Below, piece by piece: positions 7,568-15,978 of a DNA stretch of 64,000 nt; the stretch's first letter is position 1; each line of letters opens with the position of its first letter. This stretch comes from Rubrivivax sp. SCN 71-131 (GTDB taxonomy: Bacteria > Pseudomonadota > Gammaproteobacteria > Burkholderiales > Burkholderiaceae_C): contig MEFD01000012.1 in the NCBI GenBank assembly GCA_001724995.1, positions 1-64,000 of the forward strand. The letters run 5' to 3'. A model generated the notes under the pieces. That model had not been told where the DNA came from, did no database searches, and saw nothing but the letters and a program-made list of their open reading frames with translations. The position numbers were made by a program, and so were the translations under genes.

Positions 7568-9094
7568 ATGAATCCCTCCTCCGCCCCGCATCACCCGAAC
7601 CGCCCGATCACCATCCTCGTCTGCGCGCTCGGCGGCGAAGGCGGCGGCGTGCTCGCCGAGTGGCTCTACCTGACCGCGATGCGCGCGGGCTACGCGGCGC
7701 AGTCGTCCTCCATCCCCGGCGTGGCGCAGCGCACCGGCGCGACCACCTACTACATCGAGGTGCATCCGCAGCCGCTGGCCGAGCTCGGCGGGCGGCGTCC
7801 GGTCTTCAGCCTCAGCCCGGTGCCCGGCGAGATCGACCTGCTGCTGTCCTCGGAGCTGCTGGAGACCGCGCGCCACGTCGGCAACGGCATGGCCAGCGCC
7901 GACCGCACCCTCGTCATCAGCTCGACCTCGCGCACGCTGACGACGACCGAGAAGATGACGCTGGGCGACGGCCGCAGCGACGACGCGGCGCTGCTCACCG
8001 TGCTGCAGCGCCACGCGCGCGCCACCGAGCTGATGGACTTCAACCTGTTGGCGCGCCAGTCGGGCACGGTGATCAGCGCCGTGCTGCTGGGCGCGGTCGC
8101 TGCCAGCGGCGCGCTGCCCTTCCCGCGCGCGCTCTACGAAGAGACGATCCGCGAAGGCGGCCTGGGCGTGACCGCCAGCCTGCGCGGCTTTGCCGCCGCC
8201 TTCGACGCCATCACCAAGCGGCGCGAGCAGCAGGCCATGGTCGAGAAGGTGTTGGCCGCGGCGCCCGCGCCGGACCTGCGCACGATCGCGCGCGAGCGCG
8301 TCGTCAAGTACCAGGACGAGGCCTACGGGCGCCTCTACGACGAGCGCCTGGCGCGCATCGAGGCGGCCGAAGGCGGCCGCGCCGGACCGGTGACGCAGGA
8401 GATGGTGCGCTGGCTGGCGCTGTGGATGGCCTTCGACGACATCGTCAACGTCGCCGGGCTCAAGCTCGCCGCCAGCCGCATGGAGCGCGTCAAGCGCGAG
8501 GTCGGCGTCAAGCAGGGCGAACTGCTGGTCGGCGTCTACGACCACTTCAAACCCGGCCTGCCGGAGTTCGCCGCGCTGCTGCCCGAGCGCCTGGCCAACC
8601 GCGTCATCGCCTGGGACCGCCGCCGCATGGCGCGCGGCGAAGAGCCCTGGGCCCTGCCGCTGAAGCTCGGCGCGCACACCATCCATGGGGCGCTGGCGCT
8701 GCGCGTGCTGATGCTGCTCAAGGGCCAGCGCCGCCGCGGGCACCGCTTCGCGCTCGAGCAGAAGCTGATCGAGCACTGGCTTTCGGCCGTCGAGCGCGCC
8801 ACGCGCGAGGACGCGTTGCTCGGCCTGGCGCTGGCGCGCTGCGGGCGCCTCATCAAGGGCTACGGCAGCACCAACGAGCGCGGCAAGGACAACCTGCTGC
8901 ACATCGTCGATCACCTCGCCGTGGGCACGCGGCCGGCTCCGGACCGTGCCCGGCTCGTCGACACCGCGCGCGAGGCGGCGCTGGCCGACGACGCCGCGCG
9001 CAAGCTCAACGAGACCCTGGCCGACGCCGGCGCGCCGCTGAAGGCCCCGCGCCCGCAGCCGATCCGCTTCCATCGGCGCAAGCCCTCGGCCTGA
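7568..9094 (+). CDS. iorB: Indolepyruvate oxidoreductase, beta subunit with extension
   Basis: 508-residue partner of iorA. The N-terminal about 215 residues form the gamma-type catalytic domain of 2-oxoacid oxidoreductases (ILVCALGGEGGGVLAEWL, then SIPGVAQRTGATTYYIE). The remainder is a long helical C-terminal extension that also ends the fused oxidoreductases of this family (DUF6537-like). Short IorB proteins of archaea are only about 200 residues, so this is the extended bacterial type. It must assemble with IorA for activity. No terminator-like U-run follows; a REP-like inverted pair begins within a few bases of the stop codon. Confidence 0.9.
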   Translation: MNPSSAPHHPNRPITILVCALGGEGGGVLAEWLYLTAMRAGYAAQSSSIPGVAQRTGATTYYIEVHPQPLAELGGRRPVFSLSPVPGEIDLLLSSELLETARHVGNGMASADRTLVISSTSRTLTTTEKMTLGDGRSDDAALLTVLQRHARATELMDFNLLARQSGTVISAVLLGAVAASGALPFPRALYEETIREGGLGVTASLRGFAAAFDAITKRREQQAMVEKVLAAAPAPDLRTIARERVVKYQDEAYGRLYDERLARIEAAEGGRAGPVTQEMVRWLALWMAFDDIVNVAGLKLAASRMERVKREVGVKQGELLVGVYDHFKPGLPEFAALLPERLANRVIAWDRRRMARGEEPWALPLKLGAHTIHGALALRVLMLLKGQRRRGHRFALEQKLIEHWLSAVERATREDALLGLALARCGRLIKGYGSTNERGKDNLLHIVDHLAVGTRPAPDRARLVDTAREAALADDAARKLNETLADAGAPLKAPRPQPIRFHRRKPSA

Positions 9095-9097
9095 CGA

Positions 9098-9194
9098 GGC
9101 CGATCGCCCCTGCGGGCGCTCCCACAGGAACAACGCGCAGGCGCGGCAATGAAGGCGCTTGTCTTGGGTCGGAGCGCCGGCAGGCGCGATGCGG
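9098..9194. repeat. REP/BIME-like inverted pair
   Basis: Two related units of about 35 bases lie head to head: 9098-9132 (whose reverse complement contains GTGGGAGCGCCCGCAGGGGC) and 9160-9194 (containing GTCGGAGCGCCGGCAGGCGC). Each folds into a short hairpin around the GCGCC/GGCGC core. The arrangement, lying between the ends of iorB and a convergent stress gene, is what bacterial REP doublets (BIMEs) look like. No transposase is nearby. Confidence 0.6.
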
Positions 9195-9215
9195 CGCGCG
9201 CCACGCCACGCCACG

Positions 9216-9680
9216 CTACGCCGGCGGCGGCGCGTCGCTGGCGTGGCAGACCATCACTGGCACGTCGGCGCGCGTGATCAGGCCCGAGACGGCGCTGCCG
9301 GTGAGCAGCCGCACGAGCGCGTTGCCGCCTTCGGCGCCGACGATGATCAGGTCGCAGCTGTGCTCACGCGCCAGCGTCGTCAGGCCGCTGACGCCGTTGA
9401 CCGCGTCGAGCACCAGCGCGCTGGCCTTGACGCCGGCCGCCAGCGCCCGCTCGCGCGCGTCCTTGAGCAGCCGCGCGCCGAGCTCGGCCGCCTGGCGCGC
9501 GAACTCGTCGGGCGCGATCGTCACCACCGGCGCGACGTCGGCCACCGCCAGCGGGTAGTTGTGCAGCGCGTGCGCGAACAGCAACTCCGCGCCCAGCGCC
9601 CGCGCCAGGCCCAGGCCATGGGCGATCGCCACCCGGCTGGACGGGTGGTCGGCAACGACGACGAGGATGCGGTGGTACAT
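9216..9680 (-). CDS. Universal stress protein (UspA family)
   Basis: 154-residue single-domain Usp. It starts MYHRILVVVADH, the first beta strand, and has DLIIVGAEGG then a VPVMVCH C-terminal strand, the alpha/beta fold of the family. The nucleotide-loop motif G-2x-G-9x-GS is partly recognisable as GAEGGNALVRLLTGS, so ATP binding is plausible. ATG (9678-9680) has AGGAG upstream; the longer in-frame extension lacks a good site. It is convergent with iorB and sits between that gene and a tetR. Function in stress survival is family knowledge only. Confidence 0.88.
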   Translation of the reverse strand: MYHRILVVVADHPSSRVAIAHGLGLARALGAELLFAHALHNYPLAVADVAPVVTIAPDEFARQAAELGARLLKDARERALAAGVKASALVLDAVNGVSGLTTLAREHSCDLIIVGAEGGNALVRLLTGSAVSGLITRADVPVMVCHASDAPPPA

Positions 9681-9770
9681 GCTCGGGCTCCTGCAGGCAT
9701 GGCGTGCCGGCTCATCCTGACGCCAGTGCCGCGGCGCCGTCAACCCTGCATCTCCCGCACCCCGCGCGGG

Positions 9771-10457
9771 TCACGCCGCTTCGCGGTAAGGCTCGGCAAG
9801 CGCCTGCAGGTGGCGGCGCGAGGCCGGCTCGAGGTAGGGCAGCAGCAGGCCCAGCACGTGCCAGGCCCCACGCTGCAGCGCCTGCGCCTCCTGCCCCGGT
9901 TCGAGCGCGCGGCGCGGGTCGCGCACGTATTCGTAGCTCAGCCAGTAGGTCGCGAGCACCAGCATCGCGGTCGCCAGCGGCGCCATGGCGGCGGCTTCGG
10001 CCTGCAGCACGCCGGCGCGGCGCAGGCCTTCGACGAGCTGCAGCAGCGCCTGCTCGCGCGCACCGAGCATCGCGGCCATGCGCGTCTCGAGGTGACGGTT
10101 CTTGCTCAGCAGGTCGTTCAGGTCGCGATAAAGGAAGCGGTACTCCCAGGTGCGCTCGAACAGCACATGCAGGAACAGCCAGGCGTCCTCGACGTTGCCC
10201 ACGCCTTCGGCCGCGGGCAGGATCTCGCCGAGCGCGCGCTCGTGGCGGTCGACGAGCGCATTGACGATCTCGTCCTTGGCCGGGTAGTGGTAGTAGAGGT
10301 TGCCCGGACTGATGCGCAGCTCGGCCGAGATCAGCGTCGTGCTGACGTTGGGTTCGCCGAAGCGATTGAACAGCGCGAGCGTCACTTCGAGGATGCGCTC
10401 GGCGGTGCGGCGGGGCTTCTTCGGCGGCGGCATGGCGTCGGCGGCAAGGGCATTCAT
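9771..10457 (-). CDS. TetR-family transcriptional regulator
   Basis: 228-residue TetR regulator. The N-terminal helix-turn-helix (about residues 17-60) reads RTAERILEVTLALFNRFGE then TTLISAELRISPGNLYYHY. The C-terminal domain belongs to a clade with WEYRFLYRDLNDLL and DPRRALEPGQ, common upstream of bacterial ABC or fatty-acid genes. It is divergent from an ABC-2 exporter, and the exporter promoter (10465-10494) lies only eight bases from this start codon, so the regulator very likely controls that promoter and itself. Inducer unknown. Confidence 0.88.
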   Translation of the reverse strand: MNALAADAMPPPKKPRRTAERILEVTLALFNRFGEPNVSTTLISAELRISPGNLYYHYPAKDEIVNALVDRHERALGEILPAAEGVGNVEDAWLFLHVLFERTWEYRFLYRDLNDLLSKNRHLETRMAAMLGAREQALLQLVEGLRRAGVLQAEAAAMAPLATAMLVLATYWLSYEYVRDPRRALEPGQEAQALQRGAWHVLGLLLPYLEPASRRHLQALAEPYREAA

Positions 10458-10464
10458 TCTGGCA

Positions 10465-10494
10465 TCGACAGCGTTCCGCCCCGCTCCCTACAAT
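10465..10494 (+). promoter_or_regulatory. Sigma-70 promoter for the ABC exporter
   Basis: TCGACA (10465-10470) and TACAAT (10489-10494) are separated by 18 bases, each one mismatch from consensus. The expected start of transcription, near 10500, is only a few bases before the ATG at 10505, so the mRNA would have almost no leader. The element fills the gap between the divergent tetR and ABC genes. Confidence 0.65.
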
Positions 10495-10504
10495 TTCGCG
10501 CTTC

Positions 10505-11449
10505 ATGTCCACCGCCATCGCCGTCCGCTTCGATGACGTCGCCAAGACCTATCGCAGTGCCGAAGGCACGCTGCGGGCGCTGGACGGCGTGAGCTTCGAC
10601 ATCGAGGAAGGCGAGTTCTTCGGGCTGCTCGGGCCCAACGGCGCCGGCAAGACGACGCTGATCTCGGTGCTCGCCGGCCTCGTGCGGGCCAGCCGCGGCC
10701 GCGTCATGGTGCATGGCCACGACGTCGTCGCCGACTACGCCGCCGCGCGCCGCCGGCTGGGCATCGTGCCGCAGGAACTCGTCTTCGACCCGTTCTTCAG
10801 CGTGCGCGAGACGCTGCGCATCCAGAGCGGCTACTTCGGCGTGCGCCACAACGACGCCTGGATCGACGAGCTGCTCGGCGAACTCGACCTCACCGACAAG
10901 GCCGACGCCAACATGCGTCAGCTCTCCGGAGGCATGAAGCGCCGCGTGCTCGTGGCGCAGGCGCTGGTGCACCGCCCGCCGGTGATCGTGCTCGACGAGC
11001 CCACCGCCGGCGTCGACGTCGAGCTGCGCCAGACGCTGTGGCACTTCATCGCGCGACTCAACCGCCAGGGCCACACGGTGCTGCTGACGACGCACTACCT
11101 CGAGGAGGCCGAGGCGCTGTGCCAACGCATCGCGATGCTCAAGCTCGGCCGCCTGGTGGCGCTGGACCGCACCTCGGCGCTGCTCTCCGGCGCCGCCGGC
11201 ACCATGCTCGCCTTCAAGAGCGACGACGCGCTGCCGCCGGAGCTTGCCGCGCAGGCGCGCGTCACCGGGCGCATCGTGCAGCTGCGCGTACACGACGCCA
11301 GCGGCGTCGAGCAGGCGCTGGCGGCACTGCGCGAGGGCGGTGTTCGCGTCGAGGACCTCGAGATCCGCCGCCCCGACCTCGAGGACGTGTTCGTGCACAC
11401 GATGAGCCTGGGCCTGGGCGCGCAGCACCCGGCCGGGATCGCCGCATGA
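10505..11449 (+). CDS. ABC-2 exporter ATP-binding protein (YadG-like)
   Basis: 314-residue ATPase of an ABC-2 type exporter. Walker A is GPNGAGKT (residues 43-50), the signature is LSGGM, Walker B and the catalytic Glu are VIVLDEPT, and the H-loop is TTHY. A C-terminal domain of about 75 residues follows, typical of drug/polysaccharide-type ATPases (LEDVFVHTM ending). The stop overlaps the permease start (ATGA), so both are co-translated. The pair resembles YadG/YadH; the substrate is unknown. It stands first in a run that continues into clpP-like, bolA, hisG and hisD. Confidence 0.92.
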   Translation: MSTAIAVRFDDVAKTYRSAEGTLRALDGVSFDIEEGEFFGLLGPNGAGKTTLISVLAGLVRASRGRVMVHGHDVVADYAAARRRLGIVPQELVFDPFFSVRETLRIQSGYFGVRHNDAWIDELLGELDLTDKADANMRQLSGGMKRRVLVAQALVHRPPVIVLDEPTAGVDVELRQTLWHFIARLNRQGHTVLLTTHYLEEAEALCQRIAMLKLGRLVALDRTSALLSGAAGTMLAFKSDDALPPELAAQARVTGRIVQLRVHDASGVEQALAALREGGVRVEDLEIRRPDLEDVFVHTMSLGLGAQHPAGIAA

Positions 11450-12207
11450 CGCTGGCCGGCACGGGCACGCTCCTGCGCAAGGAGGTGCTGCGCTTCTGGA
11501 AGGTCGGCTTCCAGACGGTGGCCGCGCCGGTGCTGACCTCGGTGCTGTACCTGCTGATCTTCGGCCAGGTGCTGGAGGACCGCGTCGAGGTCTTCCCCGG
11601 CGTCGGCTACACGAGCTTCCTCATCCCCGGCCTGGTGATGATGAGCGTGCTGCAGAACGCCTTTGCCAACAGCAGCAGTTCGCTCATCCAGAGCAAGATC
11701 ACCGGCAACCTCGTCTTCCTGCTCGTCACGCCGCTGTCGCACGCCGCCTGGTATTTCGCCTACGTCGGTGCGGCGGTGCTGCGCGGGCTGATGGTCGGCG
11801 CCGGCGTGCTGCTGGTCACCGCCTGGGCGGCGCCGCTGCAGGCGCAGCAGCCGGGGTGGATCGTCGTCTTCGCGCTGCTCGGCGCGGCCATCCTCGCCTC
11901 GCTCGGGCTCATCGCCGGCCTGTGGGCGGAGAAGTTCGACCAGATGGCCGCGTTCCAGAACTTCATCGTCATGCCGATGACCATGCTCTCCGGCGTCTTC
12001 TACTCGGTCAACGCCCTGCCGCCGCTGTGGCTGGCGGTGAGCCATCTCAATCCCTTCTTCTACATGATCGACGGCTTTCGCCGCGGCTTCTTCGGCCACA
12101 GCGACGTCTCGCCCTGGCTCGGCCTGGCCGTCGTCGGCGGCTGCTTCCTGCTGGTCTCGGCGCTCGCGCTGGAGCTGCTGCGCCGGGGCTACAAGCTGCG
12201 GGCCTGA
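11446..12207 (+). CDS. ABC-2 exporter permease (YadH-like)
   Basis: 253-residue inner-membrane permease with about six hydrophobic helices. The family signatures near the N-terminus (LLRKEVLRFWK, a cytoplasmic elbow) and the late motif LSGVFYSVNALPPL followed by NPFFYMIDGFR are present. It dimerises with the upstream ATPase to export an unknown hydrophobic compound. The gene starts at the ATGA overlap with the ATPase. In many Burkholderiales the next genes are bolA and murA; here a ClpP-like gene comes first and murA is missing from the run. Confidence 0.92.
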   Translation: MTLAGTGTLLRKEVLRFWKVGFQTVAAPVLTSVLYLLIFGQVLEDRVEVFPGVGYTSFLIPGLVMMSVLQNAFANSSSSLIQSKITGNLVFLLVTPLSHAAWYFAYVGAAVLRGLMVGAGVLLVTAWAAPLQAQQPGWIVVFALLGAAILASLGLIAGLWAEKFDQMAAFQNFIVMPMTMLSGVFYSVNALPPLWLAVSHLNPFFYMIDGFRRGFFGHSDVSPWLGLAVVGGCFLLVSALALELLRRGYKLRA

Positions 12208-12240
12208 GCGACAATGCGCGCTGCACGAGGAGCCCCAGCC

Positions 12241-12849
12241 ATGAGAGATTTTTCCGCCGGCCGCGCCGCCGACGACAAGCCTGCCAAGCCCGAGAAGAGC
12301 GAGCGCGGCGGCCTGTCTGAGCGCCTGGCCCTCGAGTCACGCTTCGTGCTCGTCTTCGGCGAGATCGACGACAAGCTCGCGCGCCAGGTGTGCGAGCGGC
12401 TGATCCTGCTGGCGCAGGACAGCGAGGCGCCGATCCGCATGCTGATCTCCAGCCCCGGCGGCCACGTCGAGAGCGGCGACGCGGTGCACGACATGATCCG
12501 CTTCGTGCGCGCGCCAATCACCTGCATCGGCACCGGCTGGGTGGCGAGTGCGGCCACGCACATCTTCCTCGCCGCGCCCAGGGAGCGGCGCCTGTGCCTG
12601 CCCAACACGCGCTTCATGATCCACCAGCCCGCCGGCGGCGCCGGTGGCCGCGCCACCGACATCGCGATCCAGGCCAAGGAGATCATCAAGGTGCGCGAGC
12701 GCCTGGCCGGCGTGATCGCGCGCGAGACGGGCCAGCCCGCGGAGAAGGTGCGCGCCGACATGGAGCGCGACTACTGGATGACGGCCGACGAGGCCATCGC
12801 CTACGGCATCGCCGCGCGCGTCATCGTCAACCAGAAGGAACTGGACTGA
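12241..12849 (+). CDS. ClpP-like serine protease subunit (paralogue)
   Basis: 202-residue ClpP-family peptidase. The catalytic triad is intact: S103 in [10 protein letters not shown]128 in MIHQPAGG, D177 in ERDYWMT. The barrel-forming helices match the family, but the N-terminal about 30 residues are charged and unlike the loop of housekeeping ClpP, and the serine motif (VASAA rather than AASMG) is divergent. ATG chosen because GAGGAG lies just upstream; an earlier ATG at 12214 has none. No clpX or trigger factor gene is adjacent, so this is likely a secondary ClpP whose ATPase partner is unknown. Confidence 0.88.
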   Translation: MRDFSAGRAADDKPAKPEKSERGGLSERLALESRFVLVFGEIDDKLARQVCERLILLAQDSEAPIRMLISSPGGHVESGDAVHDMIRFVRAPITCIGTGWVASAATHIFLAAPRERRLCLPNTRFMIHQPAGGAGGRATDIAIQAKEIIKVRERLAGVIARETGQPAEKVRADMERDYWMTADEAIAYGIAARVIVNQKELD

Positions 12850-12854
12850 GCGCC

Positions 12855-13106
12855 ATGGGCGAACCCACCCCCCAGCAGGTCCGCGACTACATCTCGAACG
12901 CGCTGCCGTGCACGCGCGTCGAGGTCGAGGGCGACGGCCGCCACTTCTTCGCCACCATCGTCTCGGCGCAGTTCGAGGGCCTGTCGCGCATCCGTCGCCA
13001 CCAGCGCGTCTACCAGGCGCTGGGCGAGCGCATGCGCGAGGAGATCCATGCGCTGTCGATGACCACGCTGACGCCGGCGGAAGACGAAGCCGGCGGCACG
13101 GCGTGA
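12855..13106 (+). CDS. BolA/IbaG-family protein
   Basis: 83-residue BolA-like protein with the conserved [22 protein letters not shown] region, which contains the RRHQ/VY helix of the family. BolA-like proteins pair with monothiol glutaredoxins and take part in iron-sulfur handling; the IbaG branch is typically encoded just before murA. It starts five bases after the ClpP-like gene, and its stop overlaps the GTG of hisG (GTGA), so it is co-translated with the histidine genes. The fold assignment is firm; the branch (IbaG) is inferred from context. Confidence 0.88.
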   Translation: MGEPTPQQVRDYISNALPCTRVEVEGDGRHFFATIVSAQFEGLSRIRRHQRVYQALGERMREEIHALSMTTLTPAEDEAGGTA

Positions 13107-13750
13107 TCACGCTCGCGCTCAGCAAGGGGCGCATCCTCGACGACTCGATGCCGATGCTGCGCGCCGCCGGCATCGAGCTGCTCGAAGACCCGGAGAAGAG
13201 CCGCAAGCTCATCATCGGCACCAGCCGCAGCGACGTGCGCGTGGTGCTGGTGCGCGCCTCCGACGTGCCGACCTACGTGCAGCAGGGCGGCGCCGACCTC
13301 GGCGTCGCCGGCCTGGACGTGCTGCTCGAGCACGACAGCCACGGCCTGTACCGCCCGCTGGACCTGGGCATCGCGCGCTGCCGCCTGTCGGTGGCCACGC
13401 GCGCGGATTTCGACTACGCCAGCGCCGTGCGCCAGGGCTCGCGCATCCGCGTGGCCACCAAGTACACGCGGCTGGCGCGCGAGCACTTCGCCGCCAAGGG
13501 CGTGCACGTGGACCTGATCAAGCTCTACGGCAGCATGGAGCTGGCGCCGCTCACGGGCCTGGCCGACGCCATCGTCGACCTCGTCTCCACCGGCGGCACG
13601 CTCAAGGCCAACAAGCTCGTCGAGGTCGAGCGCATCATGGACATCAGCGCGCGCCTGGTCGTCAACCAGGCGGCGCTGAAGGTCAAGCGCGAGCCGCTGC
13701 GCGCCCTCATCGAGGCCTTCGGCAGCGCCGTCGCGGAGCAGCCGGCATGA
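13103..13750 (+). CDS. hisG: ATP phosphoribosyltransferase, short form
   Basis: 215-residue HisG, first enzyme of histidine synthesis: ATP plus PRPP to phosphoribosyl-ATP. Motifs ALSKGRI at the N-terminus, [13 protein letters not shown], and the PRPP loop [14 protein letters not shown] are present. At this length it lacks the C-terminal regulatory domain, so it needs the HisRS-like partner HisZ, which is not in this window. GTG start overlaps the bolA stop. hisD follows with an ATGA overlap. Confidence 0.95.
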   Translation: MITLALSKGRILDDSMPMLRAAGIELLEDPEKSRKLIIGTSRSDVRVVLVRASDVPTYVQQGGADLGVAGLDVLLEHDSHGLYRPLDLGIARCRLSVATRADFDYASAVRQGSRIRVATKYTRLAREHFAAKGVHVDLIKLYGSMELAPLTGLADAIVDLVSTGGTLKANKLVEVERIMDISARLVVNQAALKVKREPLRALIEAFGSAVAEQPA

Positions 13751-15060
13751 CCCTCGCCTTGCGTGCGCTGGACACGCGGGATGCCGGCTTCGAGGGCGAG
13801 CTGCAGCGCGTGCTGCACTGGTCGGCCGAGACCGACGCCGCCATCGAGGGCCGCGTGGCGCAGATCATCGCCGACGTGCGCGCGCGCGGCGATGCCGCGC
13901 TGCTGGAGCTGACCGCGCACCTGGACGGCCTGCAGGCCGCTTCGATGGCCGCCCTGGAGATCGGGCCCGACGAGCTGCGCGCCGCGCTGGCGCGCATCAC
14001 GCCGGCGCAGCGCACGGCGCTCGAGGCGGCCGCAGCGCGCGTGCGTGAATACCACCAGCGCCAGTTCGAAGCCTGCTGCCGCAGCTGGAGCTGGCGCGAC
14101 GCGGACGGCACGCTGCTCGGCCAGAAGGTGACGCCGCTGGCGCGCGTGGGCATCTACGTCCCCGGCGGCAAGGCGGCCTACCCGTCCAGCGTGCTCATGA
14201 ACGCCATTCCGGCGCAGGTGGCCGGCGTACCGGAGATCGTGATGGTCGTGCCGACTCCCGGCGGCCAGCGCAACGCCCTCGTGCTCGCCGCCGCGGCGAT
14301 CGCCGGCGCGACGCGCGTGTTCACGATCGGCGGCGCGCAGGCGGTGGCGGCGCTGGCCTACGGCACCGCCAGCGTGCCGCGCGTGGACAAGATCACCGGC
14401 CCGGGCAACGCGTTTGTTGCCAGCGCCAAGCGCCGCGTCTTCGGCCAGGTGGGCATCGACATGATCGCCGGCCCGAGCGAGATCCTCGTGCTCGCCGACG
14501 GCAGCACGCCGCCCGACTGGGTGGCGATGGACCTCTTCAGCCAGGCCGAGCACGACGAGCTGGCGCAGAGCATCCTGCTCAGCCCCGACGCCGCCTACAT
14601 CGGGCAGGTGCGCGCGGCCATCGAGCGCCTGCTGCCGACGCTGCCACGCGAGGCCGTCATCCGCGCGAGCCTCGAAGGCCGCGGCGCGCTGATCGAGACG
14701 CGCAGCATGGAAGAGGCCTGCGCCATCGCCAACCGCATCGCGCCCGAGCACCTCGAGGTCAGCTCGACGGCCCCGCATCGCTGGGAGCCGCTGCTGCAGC
14801 ACGCCGGCGCCATCTTCCTCGGCGCCTTCACCAGCGAGAGCCTGGGCGACTACTGCGCCGGCCCCAACCACGTGCTGCCGACCGCGGGCAGCGCGCGCTT
14901 CTCCTCGCCGCTGGGCGTGTACGACTTCGTCAAGCGCACCAGCCTGATCGAGGTCAGCGAGACCGGGGCGCACAAGCTCGGGCCGATCGCCGCCGAGCTC
15001 GCCTACGGCGAAGGCCTGCAGGCGCATGCGCGCGCGGCCGAGCTGAGGCTGAAGCGGTAA
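13747..15060 (+). CDS. hisD: Histidinol dehydrogenase
   Basis: 437-residue HisD, which carries out the last two steps of histidine synthesis (L-histidinol to L-histidine with two NAD+). Seen: [27 protein letters not shown], the zinc-ligand region FSQAEHDE, and the C-terminal [11 protein letters not shown]. Full family length. Starts at an ATGA overlap with hisG. In related genomes hisC and hisB follow directly; here the his run ends and a GntR-led catabolic operon begins after a short hairpin. Confidence 0.96.
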   Translation: MTLALRALDTRDAGFEGELQRVLHWSAETDAAIEGRVAQIIADVRARGDAALLELTAHLDGLQAASMAALEIGPDELRAALARITPAQRTALEAAAARVREYHQRQFEACCRSWSWRDADGTLLGQKVTPLARVGIYVPGGKAAYPSSVLMNAIPAQVAGVPEIVMVVPTPGGQRNALVLAAAAIAGATRVFTIGGAQAVAALAYGTASVPRVDKITGPGNAFVASAKRRVFGQVGIDMIAGPSEILVLADGSTPPDWVAMDLFSQAEHDELAQSILLSPDAAYIGQVRAAIERLLPTLPREAVIRASLEGRGALIETRSMEEACAIANRIAPEHLEVSSTAPHRWEPLLQHAGAIFLGAFTSESLGDYCAGPNHVLPTAGSARFSSPLGVYDFVKRTSLIEVSETGAHKLGPIAAELAYGEGLQAHARAAELRLKR

Positions 15061-15066
15061 GCCCGG

Positions 15067-15081
15067 GCGGACGGCGTCCGC
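15067..15081 (+). terminator. Short GC hairpin after hisD
   Basis: GCGGAC-GGC-GTCCGC is a perfect 6-bp stem seven bases after the hisD stop codon. No T-run follows, so it is at best a weak or Rho-assisted end of the his transcript. The rest of the gap to the next gene (15082-15255) holds a candidate operator at 15186-15193 and otherwise nothing recognisable. Confidence 0.35.
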
Positions 15082-15185
15082 GCCCCTGAAGCCTGGGCCG
15101 CGGCGCGCGCGGCCGATGCACGCGAGGCCCCGTTGCAGCTCACGCCTGCGAAGGCGGGTAATTCCTCATGCGCGCCGGTCGTCAA

Positions 15186-15193
15186 TGTATACA
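15186..15193. promoter_or_regulatory. Candidate GntR operator TGTATACA
   Basis: A perfect 8-bp palindrome TGTATACA inside the AT-rich stretch AATGTATACAGTATCCATAT, 63 bases upstream of the GntR start. FadR-subfamily GntR proteins commonly bind short TNGTNNNACNA-like palindromes, and this is the only such site between hisD and the operon. It likely marks the operon promoter; the -35/-10 assignment is unclear. Confidence 0.45.
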
Positions 15194-15255
15194 GTATCCA
15201 TATTCGCAGGCGGGATGGCTTTTTCGAGCCGACGGCCCGCGGCGGGAGACGGACC

Positions 15256-15978
15256 TTGACCCCACGCACGCTCACCCCGGTGCAGCGCCCCCGTGCGCTG
15301 GCCGACCAGGTCTACCAGGCCCTGCGCGAGCAGTTGCGCGCGGGCGCCATCGGCGAGGGCAGCGCGCTGCAGGAGGTGCAGCTCGCGAACCAGCTCGGCG
15401 TCTCGCGCACGCCGGTGCGCGAAGCGCTGGCACGCCTGGCCAGCGAGGGCCTGCTGGCCACGCATGGGCGCAGCTTCGCCGTGCCCTCGCTTGCGCTCTC
15501 CGATGTCGAGGACATCTACGAGCTGCGCTTCCTGATTGAGCCGGCAGCGGTGCGCCGCATCGCGCCGCGCACCGTCGACCGGCGCACGCGCGGGCCGATC
15601 GATGCCGCCCTGGCCGACGCCGCCGCGGCGCACGACAAGGACGAGCTTGCCGCCTTTCACGAGGCCAATGTGCGCTATCGCGCGGCCTGGCTGGCGCTCG
15701 TGCCCAACGCCCGCTTGGTGCGCATGATCGAGCTCTACGCCGATCACATGCAGCACATCCGCACGCTGACGCTGGGCCAGCCGCAGGTGCGCACCATCGT
15801 GCTGCACGGCCTGCAGCGCATCACCGCGGCACTGACCGCCGGCGACGCGGACGCCGCCGCCGCGGCGGTCCACGAGCACCTGAAGAACGCGCGCCAGGCC
15901 TTCGTCGAGGCGTTGGGGCTGGTTGCCGCGCCCATGGCCGCAAGCCGATCCGCTCGCCGCAAGGAGCACAGCCCATGA
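15256..15978 (+). CDS. GntR-family regulator of the indoleacetate operon
   Basis: 240-residue GntR regulator, FadR/FCD type. The winged helix (about residues 18-80) has QVYQALREQL and QLGVSRTPVREALARLASEGLL, followed by an all-helical ligand domain with the family's acidic/histidine metal-site residues (EANVRYR, ELYADHMQHI, VHEHL). I chose the TTG at 15256 (GGGAG upstream) over frames that begin inside the promoter palindrome; a GTG at 15289 is also possible. It overlaps the thiolase start by ATGA. The described iaa cluster also contains a GntR regulator, so it probably responds to indoleacetate or its CoA ester. Confidence 0.82.
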   Translation: MTPRTLTPVQRPRALADQVYQALREQLRAGAIGEGSALQEVQLANQLGVSRTPVREALARLASEGLLATHGRSFAVPSLALSDVEDIYELRFLIEPAAVRRIAPRTVDRRTRGPIDAALADAAAAHDKDELAAFHEANVRYRAAWLALVPNARLVRMIELYADHMQHIRTLTLGQPQVRTIVLHGLQRITAALTAGDADAAAAAVHEHLKNARQAFVEALGLVAAPMAASRSARRKEHSP

